Source: Roseovarius sp. EL26
GTDB lineage: Bacteria; Pseudomonadota; Alphaproteobacteria; Rhodobacterales; Rhodobacteraceae
NCBI RefSeq assembly: GCF_900327775.1
Contig: NZ_OUMZ01000007.1
Span: 1,909,606 to 1,973,605 of the forward strand
Length of the DNA: 64,000 nucleotides
Reading direction: 5' to 3'
The position numbers and the translations under genes were made by a program. This document shows, piece after piece, positions 25,995 through 34,098 of the stretch. The notes beneath the pieces are model-generated. The model ran no database searches, was not told where the DNA came from, and saw only the letters and a program-made list of their open reading frames with translations. Every line of letters starts with the position of its first letter. Position 1 is the stretch's first letter.

Positions 25995-26939
25995 TTAATA
26001 ACCCGTAGCCCGGTCAACCAATCCAGCGGGGGCTTTGCCATCTTCGAACCGTCGGATCCCCTCAGCAATGAAACGGGCAATCTCCTCTGGCTCCCCATCG
26101 CCAGCCACATGTGGCGTCACAAAAATACGTTCATGCGCCCAAAACGGGTGATTGCGGGGTAGTGGTTCAGTCGCGAAAGTATCCAGCACTGCGGCAGCAG
26201 GATGGCCAGTATCGAGGGCCACAATCAAATCATCCTCATTCAGGTGCGCACCCCGTCCCAAGTTAATAACGATGGAATCGTCCCGCATCATGCTGAAGAA
26301 ATCTGCATTCAAAACGCCCTGCGTTTCGTCTGTTAGCGGCAATAGGTTAACAACGGCGCGTGATTCTCTGGCAATTTCATTCAGCCCGGCCTGTCCGTTT
26401 ACAACAATTGTGCCATCCTCAGTCGACCGTGGTGTTCGGGCCAAAACCTTGACCGGATAACCCAACAACCGTAACGCGCTTGCCAGCCTGGATCCGATAT
26501 TGCCAAATCCAAGGATCCCGACAGGAAATGAGGACGGCGGCGTACGGTTAATGACGTTCCAGTTCGCGTCCTTTTGCTGCGACACATAGGTCTGCATCTG
26601 CCGTTGCCAGTTTACGATATGCCACAGCGCAAAGCCCGAAATCATCTGCCCCTGCTCTGCTGCGATCACCCGCGTGACCGCAACGTGATCCGGCAGGCTT
26701 GGATTGCTCAGCACGGCATCAACCCCAGCGCCCCCGCCCGACACCAGTTCCAGATTGGGGTAAGGTGTAAAATCTTCGGGGCCCGGCGAAAAAGCCAACG
26801 CATGGCGAATGCTCAGCGGGTCTTTGACCTCATCGGGAAACTTCAATTTGACCCATGGTGCATGTTTTGCCAAACCACGCCCATAAAAGCCCTTCATGTC
26901 ATAGTGCTGACACAGGCATACGACTTCGATATCATCCAT
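25995..26939 (-). CDS. D-2-hydroxyacid dehydrogenase, GhrA-like
   Basis: A 314-residue NAD(P)-dependent reductase. The dinucleotide motif GILGFGNIGSRLA is near residue 145; the catalytic set is in LPLTDETQGVLNADFF, INLGRGAHL (Arg) and TPHVAGDG (His replacing the usual place by family pattern). This resembles glyoxylate/hydroxypyruvate reductase A. The substrate is probably a small 2-keto acid. The ATG at 26939 follows AAAGAGGCCGTGAGA; an open frame continues to 27008 without a ribosome site. Divergent from the UDG gene by about 100 bp. Confidence 0.85.
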   Translation of the reverse strand: MDDIEVVCLCQHYDMKGFYGRGLAKHAPWVKLKFPDEVKDPLSIRHALAFSPGPEDFTPYPNLELVSGGGAGVDAVLSNPSLPDHVAVTRVIAAEQGQMISGFALWHIVNWQRQMQTYVSQQKDANWNVINRTPPSSFPVGILGFGNIGSRLASALRLLGYPVKVLARTPRSTEDGTIVVNGQAGLNEIARESRAVVNLLPLTDETQGVLNADFFSMMRDDSIVINLGRGAHLNEDDLIVALDTGHPAAAVLDTFATEPLPRNHPFWAHERIFVTPHVAGDGEPEEIARFIAEGIRRFEDGKAPAGLVDRATGY

Positions 26940-27038
26940 TCTCACGGCCTCTTTCAGGGTGATACTTTTGCGTTCGGGCACGCAGCCCGTTGCGTTTGAC
27001 TGTTTCACTCATTGACGTGAAAGGCTAGCCTATCCCTC

Positions 27039-27818
27039 ATGGATTCGGCACTTGAATATCATACGGCAAAGGCCCTGCTGGAATGGCAGGTTGAACTTGG
27101 CGCGACCGAGGCGATTTGTGACGCGCCAATCAATCGCTATGAAGCACCAGAAAAACCCAAACCCCGCAAGGCAGCCGCACAACCAGCGCCCGCCGTGGCA
27201 ACATCCGACATTGATCCGGTTACTGATGCGCGGCGCGCGGCAAAAGCCGCCACGTCCCTGCCCGCATTGCAAGAGGCCCTTGCCAACTATCCGCATTGTG
27301 ATCTGAAACGCGGTGCCCGCAACACCGTCTTCGCCGATGGCAACCCGGCCGCGCGCCTGATGCTGGTGGGCGAGGCCCCGGGGCGTGATGAGGACCAACA
27401 AGGCAAACCCTTTGTTGGCCGGGCTGGACAACTGCTCGACAAAATGCTGGCGGCTATTGGCCTGTCACGAACATCAGATGATCCGGCGCAGTCCGCCTAT
27501 ATCACCAATGTCCTACCGTGGCGCCCCCCACAAAACCGCGATCCCAAGCCCGAAGAAATCGCCATGCTGCTGCCCTTTGTGGAGCGGCATGTCGAGCTGG
27601 CAAACCCCGATGTGATTGTTCTGGTCGGCAATATCAGTTGTCAGGCGGCACTGGGACGACGCGGCATCACCCGACTGCGCGGGCAGTGGACACAAGCCTA
27701 TGGCAAACCGGCTCTGCCTATGTTTCACCCCGCCTATCTGCTGCGCAACCCGCATGCCAAGCGCGAGGCATGGGCCGATTTGCTAGAGCTCAAAGCCCGC
27801 CTCAAAGGTGACGCATGA
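27039..27818 (+). CDS. uracil-DNA glycosylase, family 4/5-like
   Basis: A 259-residue protein with the UDG core: LMLVGEAPGRDEDQQGKPFVGRAGQLLDKML (the uracil-pocket GEAPG motif), TNVLPWRPP and the C-terminal FHPAYLLR. Family 4 enzymes hold a 4Fe-4S cluster by four cysteines; here only three cysteines exist in all (near residues 28, 88 and 205), so a canonical cluster is unlikely. The first 70 residues form an Ala/Pro-rich extension. The stop overlaps the next start as ATGA (27815-27818). It probably removes uracil from DNA. Confidence 0.85.
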   Translation: MDSALEYHTAKALLEWQVELGATEAICDAPINRYEAPEKPKPRKAAAQPAPAVATSDIDPVTDARRAAKAATSLPALQEALANYPHCDLKRGARNTVFADGNPAARLMLVGEAPGRDEDQQGKPFVGRAGQLLDKMLAAIGLSRTSDDPAQSAYITNVLPWRPPQNRDPKPEEIAMLLPFVERHVELANPDVIVLVGNISCQAALGRRGITRLRGQWTQAYGKPALPMFHPAYLLRNPHAKREAWADLLELKARLKGDA

Positions 27819-28408
27819 AGGTCCTCGCTTTTTCTGACCTTCACCATTCCAGATCACATGCGCAAGAACTGGTCGCAGCCAGCAAAGACGCTGATCTGGT
27901 GATCGGCGCCGGCGACTTTTGCAACATGCGACAGGGTTTGCCAGAGGCGCTGGCGCTGCTCTCTGGCATCACCGCTCCGATCATCGCTGTGCCCGGAAAT
28001 GGCGAAAGCGCAGATGAACTAACTGTTGCTACCCTTCCCAACATGCAGGTGCTGCACGGGACAGGTATCAATATCGATGGTTTGCAGATCTTTGGCCTTG
28101 GTTACGGTGTCCCGCAAACGCCTTTCGGAGACTGGTCCTGCGACCTGAGCGAAGATCAAGCACGTGGCTACTTGGATCAGTGCGAACAGGCCGATATTCT
28201 GGTGCTACACTCCCCACCAAATGGCATTGCCGATCAGACATCCATGGGCCAATCCGTGGGGTCTATCGCGATTTATGAGGCAATCGAACGCCTCCAACCC
28301 AAACTTGCCGTTTGTGGCCATATCCATGACAGTTGGGGCCAGACTGGTATGATCGGCGCCACAAAGGTAGTGAACCTCGGCCCATCCCCCAATTGGTTTG
28401 ACTTTTAA
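27815..28408 (+). CDS. calcineurin-like metallophosphoesterase
   Basis: A 197-residue metallophosphoesterase. The metal motifs are FSDLHHS (D-x-H), GAGDF (GD), a GNGES version of the GNHE motif without the histidine, HSPPNG and CGHIHDSWG (GHxH). The missing histidine in the third motif is the usual catalytic acid, so catalysis may differ. The substrate is unknown. It is translationally coupled to the UDG gene and lies 15 bp before moaB, on one transcript. Confidence 0.85.
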   Translation: MKVLAFSDLHHSRSHAQELVAASKDADLVIGAGDFCNMRQGLPEALALLSGITAPIIAVPGNGESADELTVATLPNMQVLHGTGINIDGLQIFGLGYGVPQTPFGDWSCDLSEDQARGYLDQCEQADILVLHSPPNGIADQTSMGQSVGSIAIYEAIERLQPKLAVCGHIHDSWGQTGMIGATKVVNLGPSPNWFDF

Positions 28409-28423
28409 TCTGCAGGACATCCC

Positions 28424-28966
28424 ATGAGCCGCATAGACGAGAACAAAGACTTTATTCCCGTACGCATCGCCATTCTGACAGTCAGCGATACGCGCGACCT
28501 GAGCGATGATCGTTCTGGCGACACGTTGGTCGCAAGGGTACAAAATGCCGGGCATATTTTGGCAGATCGCGCAATCTCTCGTGATGATCGCGCGGCGATT
28601 GCCAGTCAGCTTAGATCATGGATCGCAAATCCTGACATTGATGTGGTGATTTCGACAGGCGGCACTGGTTTGACCGGCCGCGACGTCACGGTTGAGGCCC
28701 ACCGCGATGTTTATGAAAAAGAAATCGATGCCTTTGGTACCGTCTTCACCATTGTGTCGATGAATAAAATCGGCACCAGCGCCGTACAATCACGCGCCAC
28801 CGGCGGCGTGGCTGGCGGCACCTATCTCTTTGCTTTGCCGGGCAGCCCTGGCGCTTGCAAAGACGCTTGGGATGAAATCCTGTCGAATCAGCTGGATTTC
28901 CGACATCGACCCTGCAATTTCGTGGAAATCATGCCCCGTCTGGACGAACATCTGAAACGCAAGTAA
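28424..28966 (+). CDS. moaB: molybdenum cofactor biosynthesis protein B
   Basis: A 180-residue MoaB/MogA-fold protein, with LTVSDTRDLSDDRSGD near the N-terminus and STGGTGLTGRDVTVEA as the molybdopterin-binding loop, then the LPGSPGAC motif. MoaB adenylates molybdopterin before metal insertion. The ribosome site AGGACATCCC precedes the ATG. It closes the UDG-phosphoesterase-moaB plus-strand operon and converges with the DsbD-like gene 6 bp beyond. Confidence 0.94.
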   Translation: MSRIDENKDFIPVRIAILTVSDTRDLSDDRSGDTLVARVQNAGHILADRAISRDDRAAIASQLRSWIANPDIDVVISTGGTGLTGRDVTVEAHRDVYEKEIDAFGTVFTIVSMNKIGTSAVQSRATGGVAGGTYLFALPGSPGACKDAWDEILSNQLDFRHRPCNFVEIMPRLDEHLKRK

Positions 28967-28972
28967 CAGGCA

Positions 28973-29782
28973 TCAGCCTGCCGGGCAGCCCTGAATATCT
29001 ACGGTAGATTTTCCACCAATCACCGTGATCCGCAGGTCAGAGCGGTTGAGCGCAAAGGGTCGGCTGTCTGCATGATAAAGCGTGGTTTCGGCATAAAGCG
29101 TCTGACCTCTTCGCATCGTCTCAGCTTGTGCGACCCAAATTTTAGGATCACCAGCCTCAATCGCGACAAACTCTGATTTCCCTTTGCGTGGAAGGGTAAT
29201 TTTTGCGTTGAGCTTGATGCCATTTTGTACCGGTGTCACCTGACACGACACGTGCGAAACGCCAGCTTCGCGCGCTGAATAGGGTTGTTCGGCTAATGCC
29301 GCCACGATCCGCGGATCACGTTTGCCGGCCTGTTGCGGCAGCTCTTGCGAAACTTTCAAGCTAACCGGCACGCAAATATCCTGACATACGCCGATCTCTA
29401 TCTTTCCATCTAAAGAGATTGCTTTTCCCGCTCTTTTTGGGGTGATCTTCAGCGGCAACACCAGAACATTTTTATAGCCCAAGCTTTGCAACCCGCTTTG
29501 ATTGAAAACGATAGGCGCAGGCCACACCACCTCGACCCCAGCCAAATTTTGCGACCCTTGCCAGTTAAATCGTGGTGGAATGCCGGCATCACCCGGCGCA
29601 CGCCAATAGGTTTTCCAACCATCTTTCAGGGTCAACTGCAAAGCAGAGGTATGCTGACCGTTTGTCCCACGCCATCCGGGCAAAATACGGGCATCAACAA
29701 TATCATCCGCAGGCCCAGCCAACGCCAGCATGGGCAGCAAGGAGCACAACGCAACGCAAAGGGAAAACACAAATCTCATCAT
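28973..29782 (-). CDS. DsbD N-terminal-domain-like periplasmic protein
   Basis: A 269-residue protein with a signal peptide (FSLCVALCSLLPMLALA). The mature part resembles the alpha domain of DsbD, the periplasmic thiol-transfer domain: LKDGWKTYWRAPGDAG and IGVCQDICVPVS, which gives a CxxxC redox pair. The membrane and thioredoxin domains of full DsbD are missing, so it is a stand-alone domain that may pass electrons to cytochrome c maturation or other thiol pathways. A third pair of cysteines (HVSCQ and QGCPAG) could form a disulfide. Divergent from yqgE. Confidence 0.8.
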   Translation of the reverse strand: MMRFVFSLCVALCSLLPMLALAGPADDIVDARILPGWRGTNGQHTSALQLTLKDGWKTYWRAPGDAGIPPRFNWQGSQNLAGVEVVWPAPIVFNQSGLQSLGYKNVLVLPLKITPKRAGKAISLDGKIEIGVCQDICVPVSLKVSQELPQQAGKRDPRIVAALAEQPYSAREAGVSHVSCQVTPVQNGIKLNAKITLPRKGKSEFVAIEAGDPKIWVAQAETMRRGQTLYAETTLYHADSRPFALNRSDLRITVIGGKSTVDIQGCPAG

Positions 29783-29884
29783 GTCTCTTACTTGGGGTAT
29801 CTGAAGTGAAATGCCAACTCACATTCCAGCGATAAGCGTGTCATTGCCCTTGCACTTTTGGAGCAAGAGACCCATCATTGTAAC

Positions 29885-30475
29885 ATGAGCAGAAACCCCG
29901 AAAACCCAACGGAAAGTGAAATTAACCTTAGTGGTCAAGTCCTTATAGCGATGCCCGGCATGGCAGATCCAAGGTTTGCACAATCGGTTGTCTTTATGTG
30001 TGCCCATTCTGAGGATGGCGCCATGGGTTTGGTTATCAACAAACCAACTGATGAACTAAGACTTAACGATCTGTTGGAGCAGCTCGAGATCAAAATCGGG
30101 CCAGACACCCGCGAAACGCCAGTGCATTTTGGCGGACCGGTGGAACATGGTCGGGGCTTTGTTCTGCACGAACATGGCTATCATTCTGCAATTTCCACGC
30201 TGGATGTGAACAAGCAGTTCGCGATGACCGCCACCCTTGATATTTTAGAAGACTTTGCCGATGGCCGGGGCCCTGAACGTGCCATTCTGGCGCTCGGCTA
30301 TGCCGGCTGGGGTCCGGGACAACTGGAATCTGAGATTGCCGAAAATGGCTGGCTGACTGCCGAGGCAGATCAGGCACTGGTATTTGAAACCGCGGATTCT
30401 GATAAATGGGAAGCAGCGCTTAGCAAACTCGGGGTCAACGCATTGACCCTTTCCGCTGATGCCGGACATGCTTGA
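29885..30475 (+). CDS. YqgE/AlgH family protein
   Basis: A 196-residue protein of the YqgE/AlgH (UPF0301) family: GQVLIAMPGMADPRFAQSVVFMCAHSEDGAMGLVINKP is the family N-terminus, then FGGPVEHGRGFVLH and GYAGWGPGQLESEI. Its function is unknown. The start ATG at 29885 is taken because the family begins there; the longer frame has no ribosome site. Divergent from the DsbD-like gene. Confidence 0.93.
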   Translation: MSRNPENPTESEINLSGQVLIAMPGMADPRFAQSVVFMCAHSEDGAMGLVINKPTDELRLNDLLEQLEIKIGPDTRETPVHFGGPVEHGRGFVLHEHGYHSAISTLDVNKQFAMTATLDILEDFADGRGPERAILALGYAGWGPGQLESEIAENGWLTAEADQALVFETADSDKWEAALSKLGVNALTLSADAGHA

Positions 30476-30558
30476 AATCACAATTTGAGCAGTCAAATAT
30501 GCCCCGTTCAATCCGCTGTACAGGGCACAATTTTGTCTCAAGAGCAGTTCTAAACAGG

Positions 30559-31740
30559 TTAAACTTTGCTCAAAGCATTCAGGATGTCTTTAATCAGGTC
30601 ATCCGTATCTTCGATCCCGACCGACATGCGAATCAGACCCGGAGTAATACCAAGCGAGGCTTTCTGTTCATCTGACAAACGCTGGTGTGTGGTCGTCGCC
30701 GGATGGGTCGCAATTGATTTGGCATCGCCCAGATTGTTAGAAATCACAACAATCTCAAGCGCATTCAGAAAACGGAACGCCGCTTCTTGCCCGCCTTTGA
30801 GATCAAGCGAAACCACTGTGCCGCCTTTGGTCATCTGCTCAATCACCAGATCATGCTGCGCATGGCTGGGATGCCCCGGATAAATCGCCCGCTGCAATTT
30901 GTCGTGACCTTGCACCGCCTCAGCAATCGCCAGAGCCGTGGTCGCCTGCGCGCGTACCCGCAGATCAATGGTTTCCATGCCCTTAAGCATGATCCATGCC
31001 GTGAAAGGCGACATCGATCCGCCAGTGTGTTTCATGTAGGGTTCAATCGTGCCACGAATAAACTCGCGCGTGCCCAGAATAACGCCACCCAAAGCACGGC
31101 CCTGGCCATCAATGTGCTTGGTCGCGGAATAAATCACCACATCTGCGCCCTGCTCGACTGCGCGCGAAAACACCGGCGTGGCAAAGACGTTATCAATCAC
31201 CACCTGTGCGCCAACTGCATGGGCCAGTTCAGACACTGCTCGGATATCGACGATTTCCAGCGTTGGGTTGGCCACGGATTCAAAGAACACCAGTTTGGTG
31301 TCTGGCCGGATCGCGGCCTCCCACTGTGCCAGATCAGTGCCATCAACAAAGGACACTTCGACCCCAAAACGGGTCAGGATCTCTTCGAGAACATAAAGAC
31401 ATGAGCCAAACAACGCCCGCGCCGCAACCACATGATCACCAGACCGCAGCATCGCCGTCAACGCACCACTCACCGCGGCCATTCCGCTAGCCGTCGCAAA
31501 AGCGTCTTCTGTGCCTTCAAGCGCGGCAATACGCTCTTCGAACATCGCTACGGTCGGGTTGCCGTAACGGGCATAAATAAACTCATCAGGACCAGAGTTC
31601 AGAAACCGGGCCTCGGCATCCTCAGCCGTGTCATAGACAAACCCTTGGGTTAGAAAGATCGCTTCGCTGACCTCATTATACTGGCTTCGTCGGCTGCCCG
31701 CGTGCACCAGCTTGGTGCGTGTATTCCATTCGTTCGTCAT
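30559..31740 (-). CDS. metZ: O-succinylhomoserine sulfhydrylase
   Basis: A 393-residue PLP enzyme of the Cys/Met metabolism family, making homocysteine from O-succinylhomoserine and sulfide. The PLP lysine is in SATKHIDGQGR (about residue 205); RYGNPTVAMFEERIAALEGTEDAFATASGMAA and GGSMSPFTAW are family motifs. The ATG at 31740 is preferred over the one at 31746 because GGAGG is 6 nt before it and touches the other. A SAM-II-like riboswitch and a terminator stand ahead, so it should be repressed when S-adenosylmethionine is plentiful. Confidence 0.94.
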   Translation of the reverse strand: MTNEWNTRTKLVHAGSRRSQYNEVSEAIFLTQGFVYDTAEDAEARFLNSGPDEFIYARYGNPTVAMFEERIAALEGTEDAFATASGMAAVSGALTAMLRSGDHVVAARALFGSCLYVLEEILTRFGVEVSFVDGTDLAQWEAAIRPDTKLVFFESVANPTLEIVDIRAVSELAHAVGAQVVIDNVFATPVFSRAVEQGADVVIYSATKHIDGQGRALGGVILGTREFIRGTIEPYMKHTGGSMSPFTAWIMLKGMETIDLRVRAQATTALAIAEAVQGHDKLQRAIYPGHPSHAQHDLVIEQMTKGGTVVSLDLKGGQEAAFRFLNALEIVVISNNLGDAKSIATHPATTTHQRLSDEQKASLGITPGLIRMSVGIEDTDDLIKDILNALSKV

Positions 31741-31770
31741 CTTCATCCTCCAGGGCGCGCTTGGCCCATG

Positions 31771-31804
31771 AAAAAACCCCCAACGCGATCAAGCGAAAGG
31801 GGGC
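31771..31804 (-). terminator. terminator in the metZ leader
   Basis: On the minus strand CCCCC (31803-31799) pairs with GGGGG (31781-31777), with an inner CGC/GCG pair, followed by TTTTTT (31776-31771). It lies 12 bp after the riboswitch and 30 bp before the metZ start, so it can cut the leader transcript. Confidence 0.8.
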
Positions 31805-31813
31805 TTTCATCCT

Positions 31814-31875
31814 GACCTATTTAGCGGTGTAGTTTAACGTGGCCCGCAATCTGGTAACAAATCGCCACGCCGGTG
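31814..31875 (-). ncRNA. SAM-II (SAM-alpha) riboswitch
   Basis: On the minus strand the conserved parts of the SAM-II aptamer appear in order: GGCGTGGCGATTTG (31871-31858), GATTGCGGGCCACGTTAAAC (31851-31832) and CGCTAAATAGG (31826-31816). The GTGGC/GCCAC stem and the GCTAAA pseudoknot strand are as in known metA/metZ leaders of alphaproteobacteria. S-adenosylmethionine should lower metZ expression. Confidence 0.88.
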
Positions 31876-32004
31876 ATTTATCTTGCGCGGAAAGACACGT
31901 CAAGAGTGTCCGAAATTGCGTTAGAGCTGAAAAGTCAGAAAAGATGCTTGGCGGCGATGCGCAGTTCGTTGAGTATTCAAGTAACTATGCACTGAGACGC
32001 TTAT

Positions 32005-32715
32005 TTGGGAGCATCTGAAGAGTTGGAACACAACATTAGTGACACCGCCGTTCTAGATCTTTTCCTTGAAGTCAAAGCCAGCCTCGCATTGGCATGCAAA
32101 AAAGACCCACGCACCAATGAAATGTTGAATGTACTTCATTCTGTGGGGCATTCAGGGACAGAGGCAAACGATGTTACGGGATACATCCCCGCACACGGTG
32201 ATCTTCTGGATTGTGCAATTTCCAACTTAACTGATCGGAAATTCTTCAAACTGAAAACAGCCTTAACCGTTGCAAAGCACAAGTTGCACTGGCGCGTTGA
32301 TGATGGTGGGTTTTATGCCAAAGGCGCAGACGTTGGACAGGGATACAAGACCGGCAATATGCATACCCTGCTGGTTGGCCCAAAGAATAGCTTATTTCAC
32401 GCGGACGATTTTTTACTCGGCTTCTTTCTTTTGGCTCCAAATACGTTGTACCGCGATCACAAACATTTGGCCCCCGAGGTCTACATGCCGTTGACCGGAC
32501 CAAGCGGTTGGAGGTTCGGATCTGGTGACTGGCAAGACCACGCAGCCGGAAGCGTAATTTACAATGCGCCCAACGTTGTTCACGCCACGCGAGTTTACGC
32601 CGTTCCATTCCTGTCAGTCTTTGTCTGGGCGCAAGACATCAACGCACCTTGCAGTGTTGTCTTCGCTGATGATTGGGAAAAGATTGAGGCCGCATTACAC
32701 AATTCCTCGAAATAG
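32005..32715 (+). CDS. DMSP lyase family cupin (DddQ/DddL-like)
   Basis: A 236-residue protein with a C-terminal cupin. His154, Glu158, Tyr160 and His193 (DHKHLAPEVY ... NVVHA) have the spacing of the metal-binding and catalytic residues of DMSP lyases DddQ (H-x3-E-x-Y, then His about 32 later). Such enzymes split DMSP to dimethyl sulfide and acrylate. The N-terminal 120 residues are helical. The start is TTG at 32005, with an in-frame stop at 31993 and a weak ribosome site; no ATG exists before codon 40. Upstream lies the metZ leader, divergent. It stands alone. Other cupins remain possible. Confidence 0.7.
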   Translation: MGASEELEHNISDTAVLDLFLEVKASLALACKKDPRTNEMLNVLHSVGHSGTEANDVTGYIPAHGDLLDCAISNLTDRKFFKLKTALTVAKHKLHWRVDDGGFYAKGADVGQGYKTGNMHTLLVGPKNSLFHADDFLLGFFLLAPNTLYRDHKHLAPEVYMPLTGPSGWRFGSGDWQDHAAGSVIYNAPNVVHATRVYAVPFLSVFVWAQDINAPCSVVFADDWEKIEAALHNSSK

Positions 32716-32761
32716 AACAGATAACAATTCCGATTGTGCAGATCAGCGGCTGCTAGCTCTG

Positions 32762-33388
32762 TCAACCTCGGTTGGCCTCATCATTTGGCAGGACCAACAA
32801 AACTGCGAACCAATAAAACCCGTGCATCAGAATCGCCAGCAAGGGCATGACCGTGATCCACACGACCAATGACTCAGAGGCGATCAAGATTTCGTTCACA
32901 GTGATCACTATCGCCAGAACCAAAGCGTTGATCCGCAAAAGGCTGACGCGTTTGATCTCTCGCCCGAAACGGAAGCCTGCTGGTACAACACGGTCTAACA
33001 AGGCCTGTTCACGCCGAATGCCCAAGAGCATCACAATCAGAATGAAGAGACAAATCCCGCTGAGCACGCGTTGCGTAAACAACGGATCATTCAACCATAT
33101 CTGCAAGCCGCTTAGAGCTATGACAATGATAACGGGCCAGCGCAGCATATGCGGTTTGCCCGCTTGGATTGAGTTAAGGCTGGCAGCGGCAGTCGGCAGG
33201 TTTCGCCAAACCATGTAGCCCTGCGCCGTTACAACCGAAATCACAAAAATGGCGGCTTCATCTATCGGAAACTGATGCAATCCGACCCAGAGAATCAGCA
33301 TAACCACCAATGGCAAAATATTCCCCGGATTTATCGGAGGAATAGAAGAAATGGCGTACCACAAACGATAGGACAGGCTACTGGTCAT
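32762..33388 (-). CDS. multi-pass membrane protein, divergent YciB paralogue
   Basis: A 208-residue integral membrane protein with about five segments. Over its second half it lines up with the neighbouring yciB: GLQIWLNDPLF against GLSVWFNDPKF, then an IVMLLGI segment against LALGLM and VNEILI against LNELIW, at similar spacing. This suggests a duplicated and diverged YciB-like protein. It is 78 bp after the yciB stop on the same strand. Function unknown; perhaps a partner in envelope integrity. Confidence 0.55.
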   Translation of the reverse strand: MTSSLSYRLWYAISSIPPINPGNILPLVVMLILWVGLHQFPIDEAAIFVISVVTAQGYMVWRNLPTAAASLNSIQAGKPHMLRWPVIIVIALSGLQIWLNDPLFTQRVLSGICLFILIVMLLGIRREQALLDRVVPAGFRFGREIKRVSLLRINALVLAIVITVNEILIASESLVVWITVMPLLAILMHGFYWFAVLLVLPNDEANRG

Positions 33389-33466
33389 TGGCGTAGGTTA
33401 AAAAGCAATTGCGTCAAAAGACTGGCAATCCAGTAACTTTTCCCAGCACGCAAAAAACTGTGTAGT

Positions 33467-34072
33467 TTATTCAGTGCTATTTTCTTCAATTCCGTGATCT
33501 TTGAATAGTTTACCTTGTGTCATGAAGAACACAAAAATTGCCGCGGTCAGACCAAAAGTTTTGAAATAGACCCAGGTTTCTTCAGTCTGAGTGCGCCAAA
33601 TCAGTTCATTGAGGATGGCCAGAGCAAAGAAAAATCCCATCATCCGGCGTGTCAAAATCATCCAACCCTCGTCGGTCAGAGGCATCAGCCCGTCCATCGC
33701 ATATTGCAAATAGGATTTGCCACGCATCAGCCCCAATGCCAATGCACCGCCAAACAGCACATAGATGATCGTTGGTTTCATCTTGAAAAACTTCGGATCA
33801 TTGAACCAGACACTAAGCCCGCCAAAGACCACAATCAGCACGGCTGTGATGATCTGCATTTTCGATAAATGCCCCGTCAACTTCCACAGCGCAGCCATCG
33901 ACAGTAGGAAAATCGGGATAAAGCCCGCTGTCACAACGATAAAGCCCAGATACTCAGTGCCGCCAATGGTAAACACCTGATCCTTTAGCTTAAGGTAAGC
34001 CACGAAGAACAGAAGGAGCGGACCAAACTCTAATGCGGGCTTTAGCCATTTGGGGGAATTGGTGTCACTCAT
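33467..34072 (-). CDS. yciB: inner membrane-spanning protein YciB (septation protein A family)
   Basis: A 201-residue membrane protein. The N-terminal GPLLLFFVAYL segment, GLSVWFNDPKFFKMKPTIIYVLFG and ILNELIWR are typical for YciB/IspZ. It has five membrane segments and acts in envelope maintenance and cell division in E. coli. It follows an EamA carrier gene by 26 bp and precedes its own diverged paralogue. Confidence 0.93.
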   Translation of the reverse strand: MSDTNSPKWLKPALEFGPLLLFFVAYLKLKDQVFTIGGTEYLGFIVVTAGFIPIFLLSMAALWKLTGHLSKMQIITAVLIVVFGGLSVWFNDPKFFKMKPTIIYVLFGGALALGLMRGKSYLQYAMDGLMPLTDEGWMILTRRMMGFFFALAILNELIWRTQTEETWVYFKTFGLTAAIFVFFMTQGKLFKDHGIEENSTE

Positions 34073-34098
34073 CTGTCTGTCCTTACTGTCAGTGGCCT

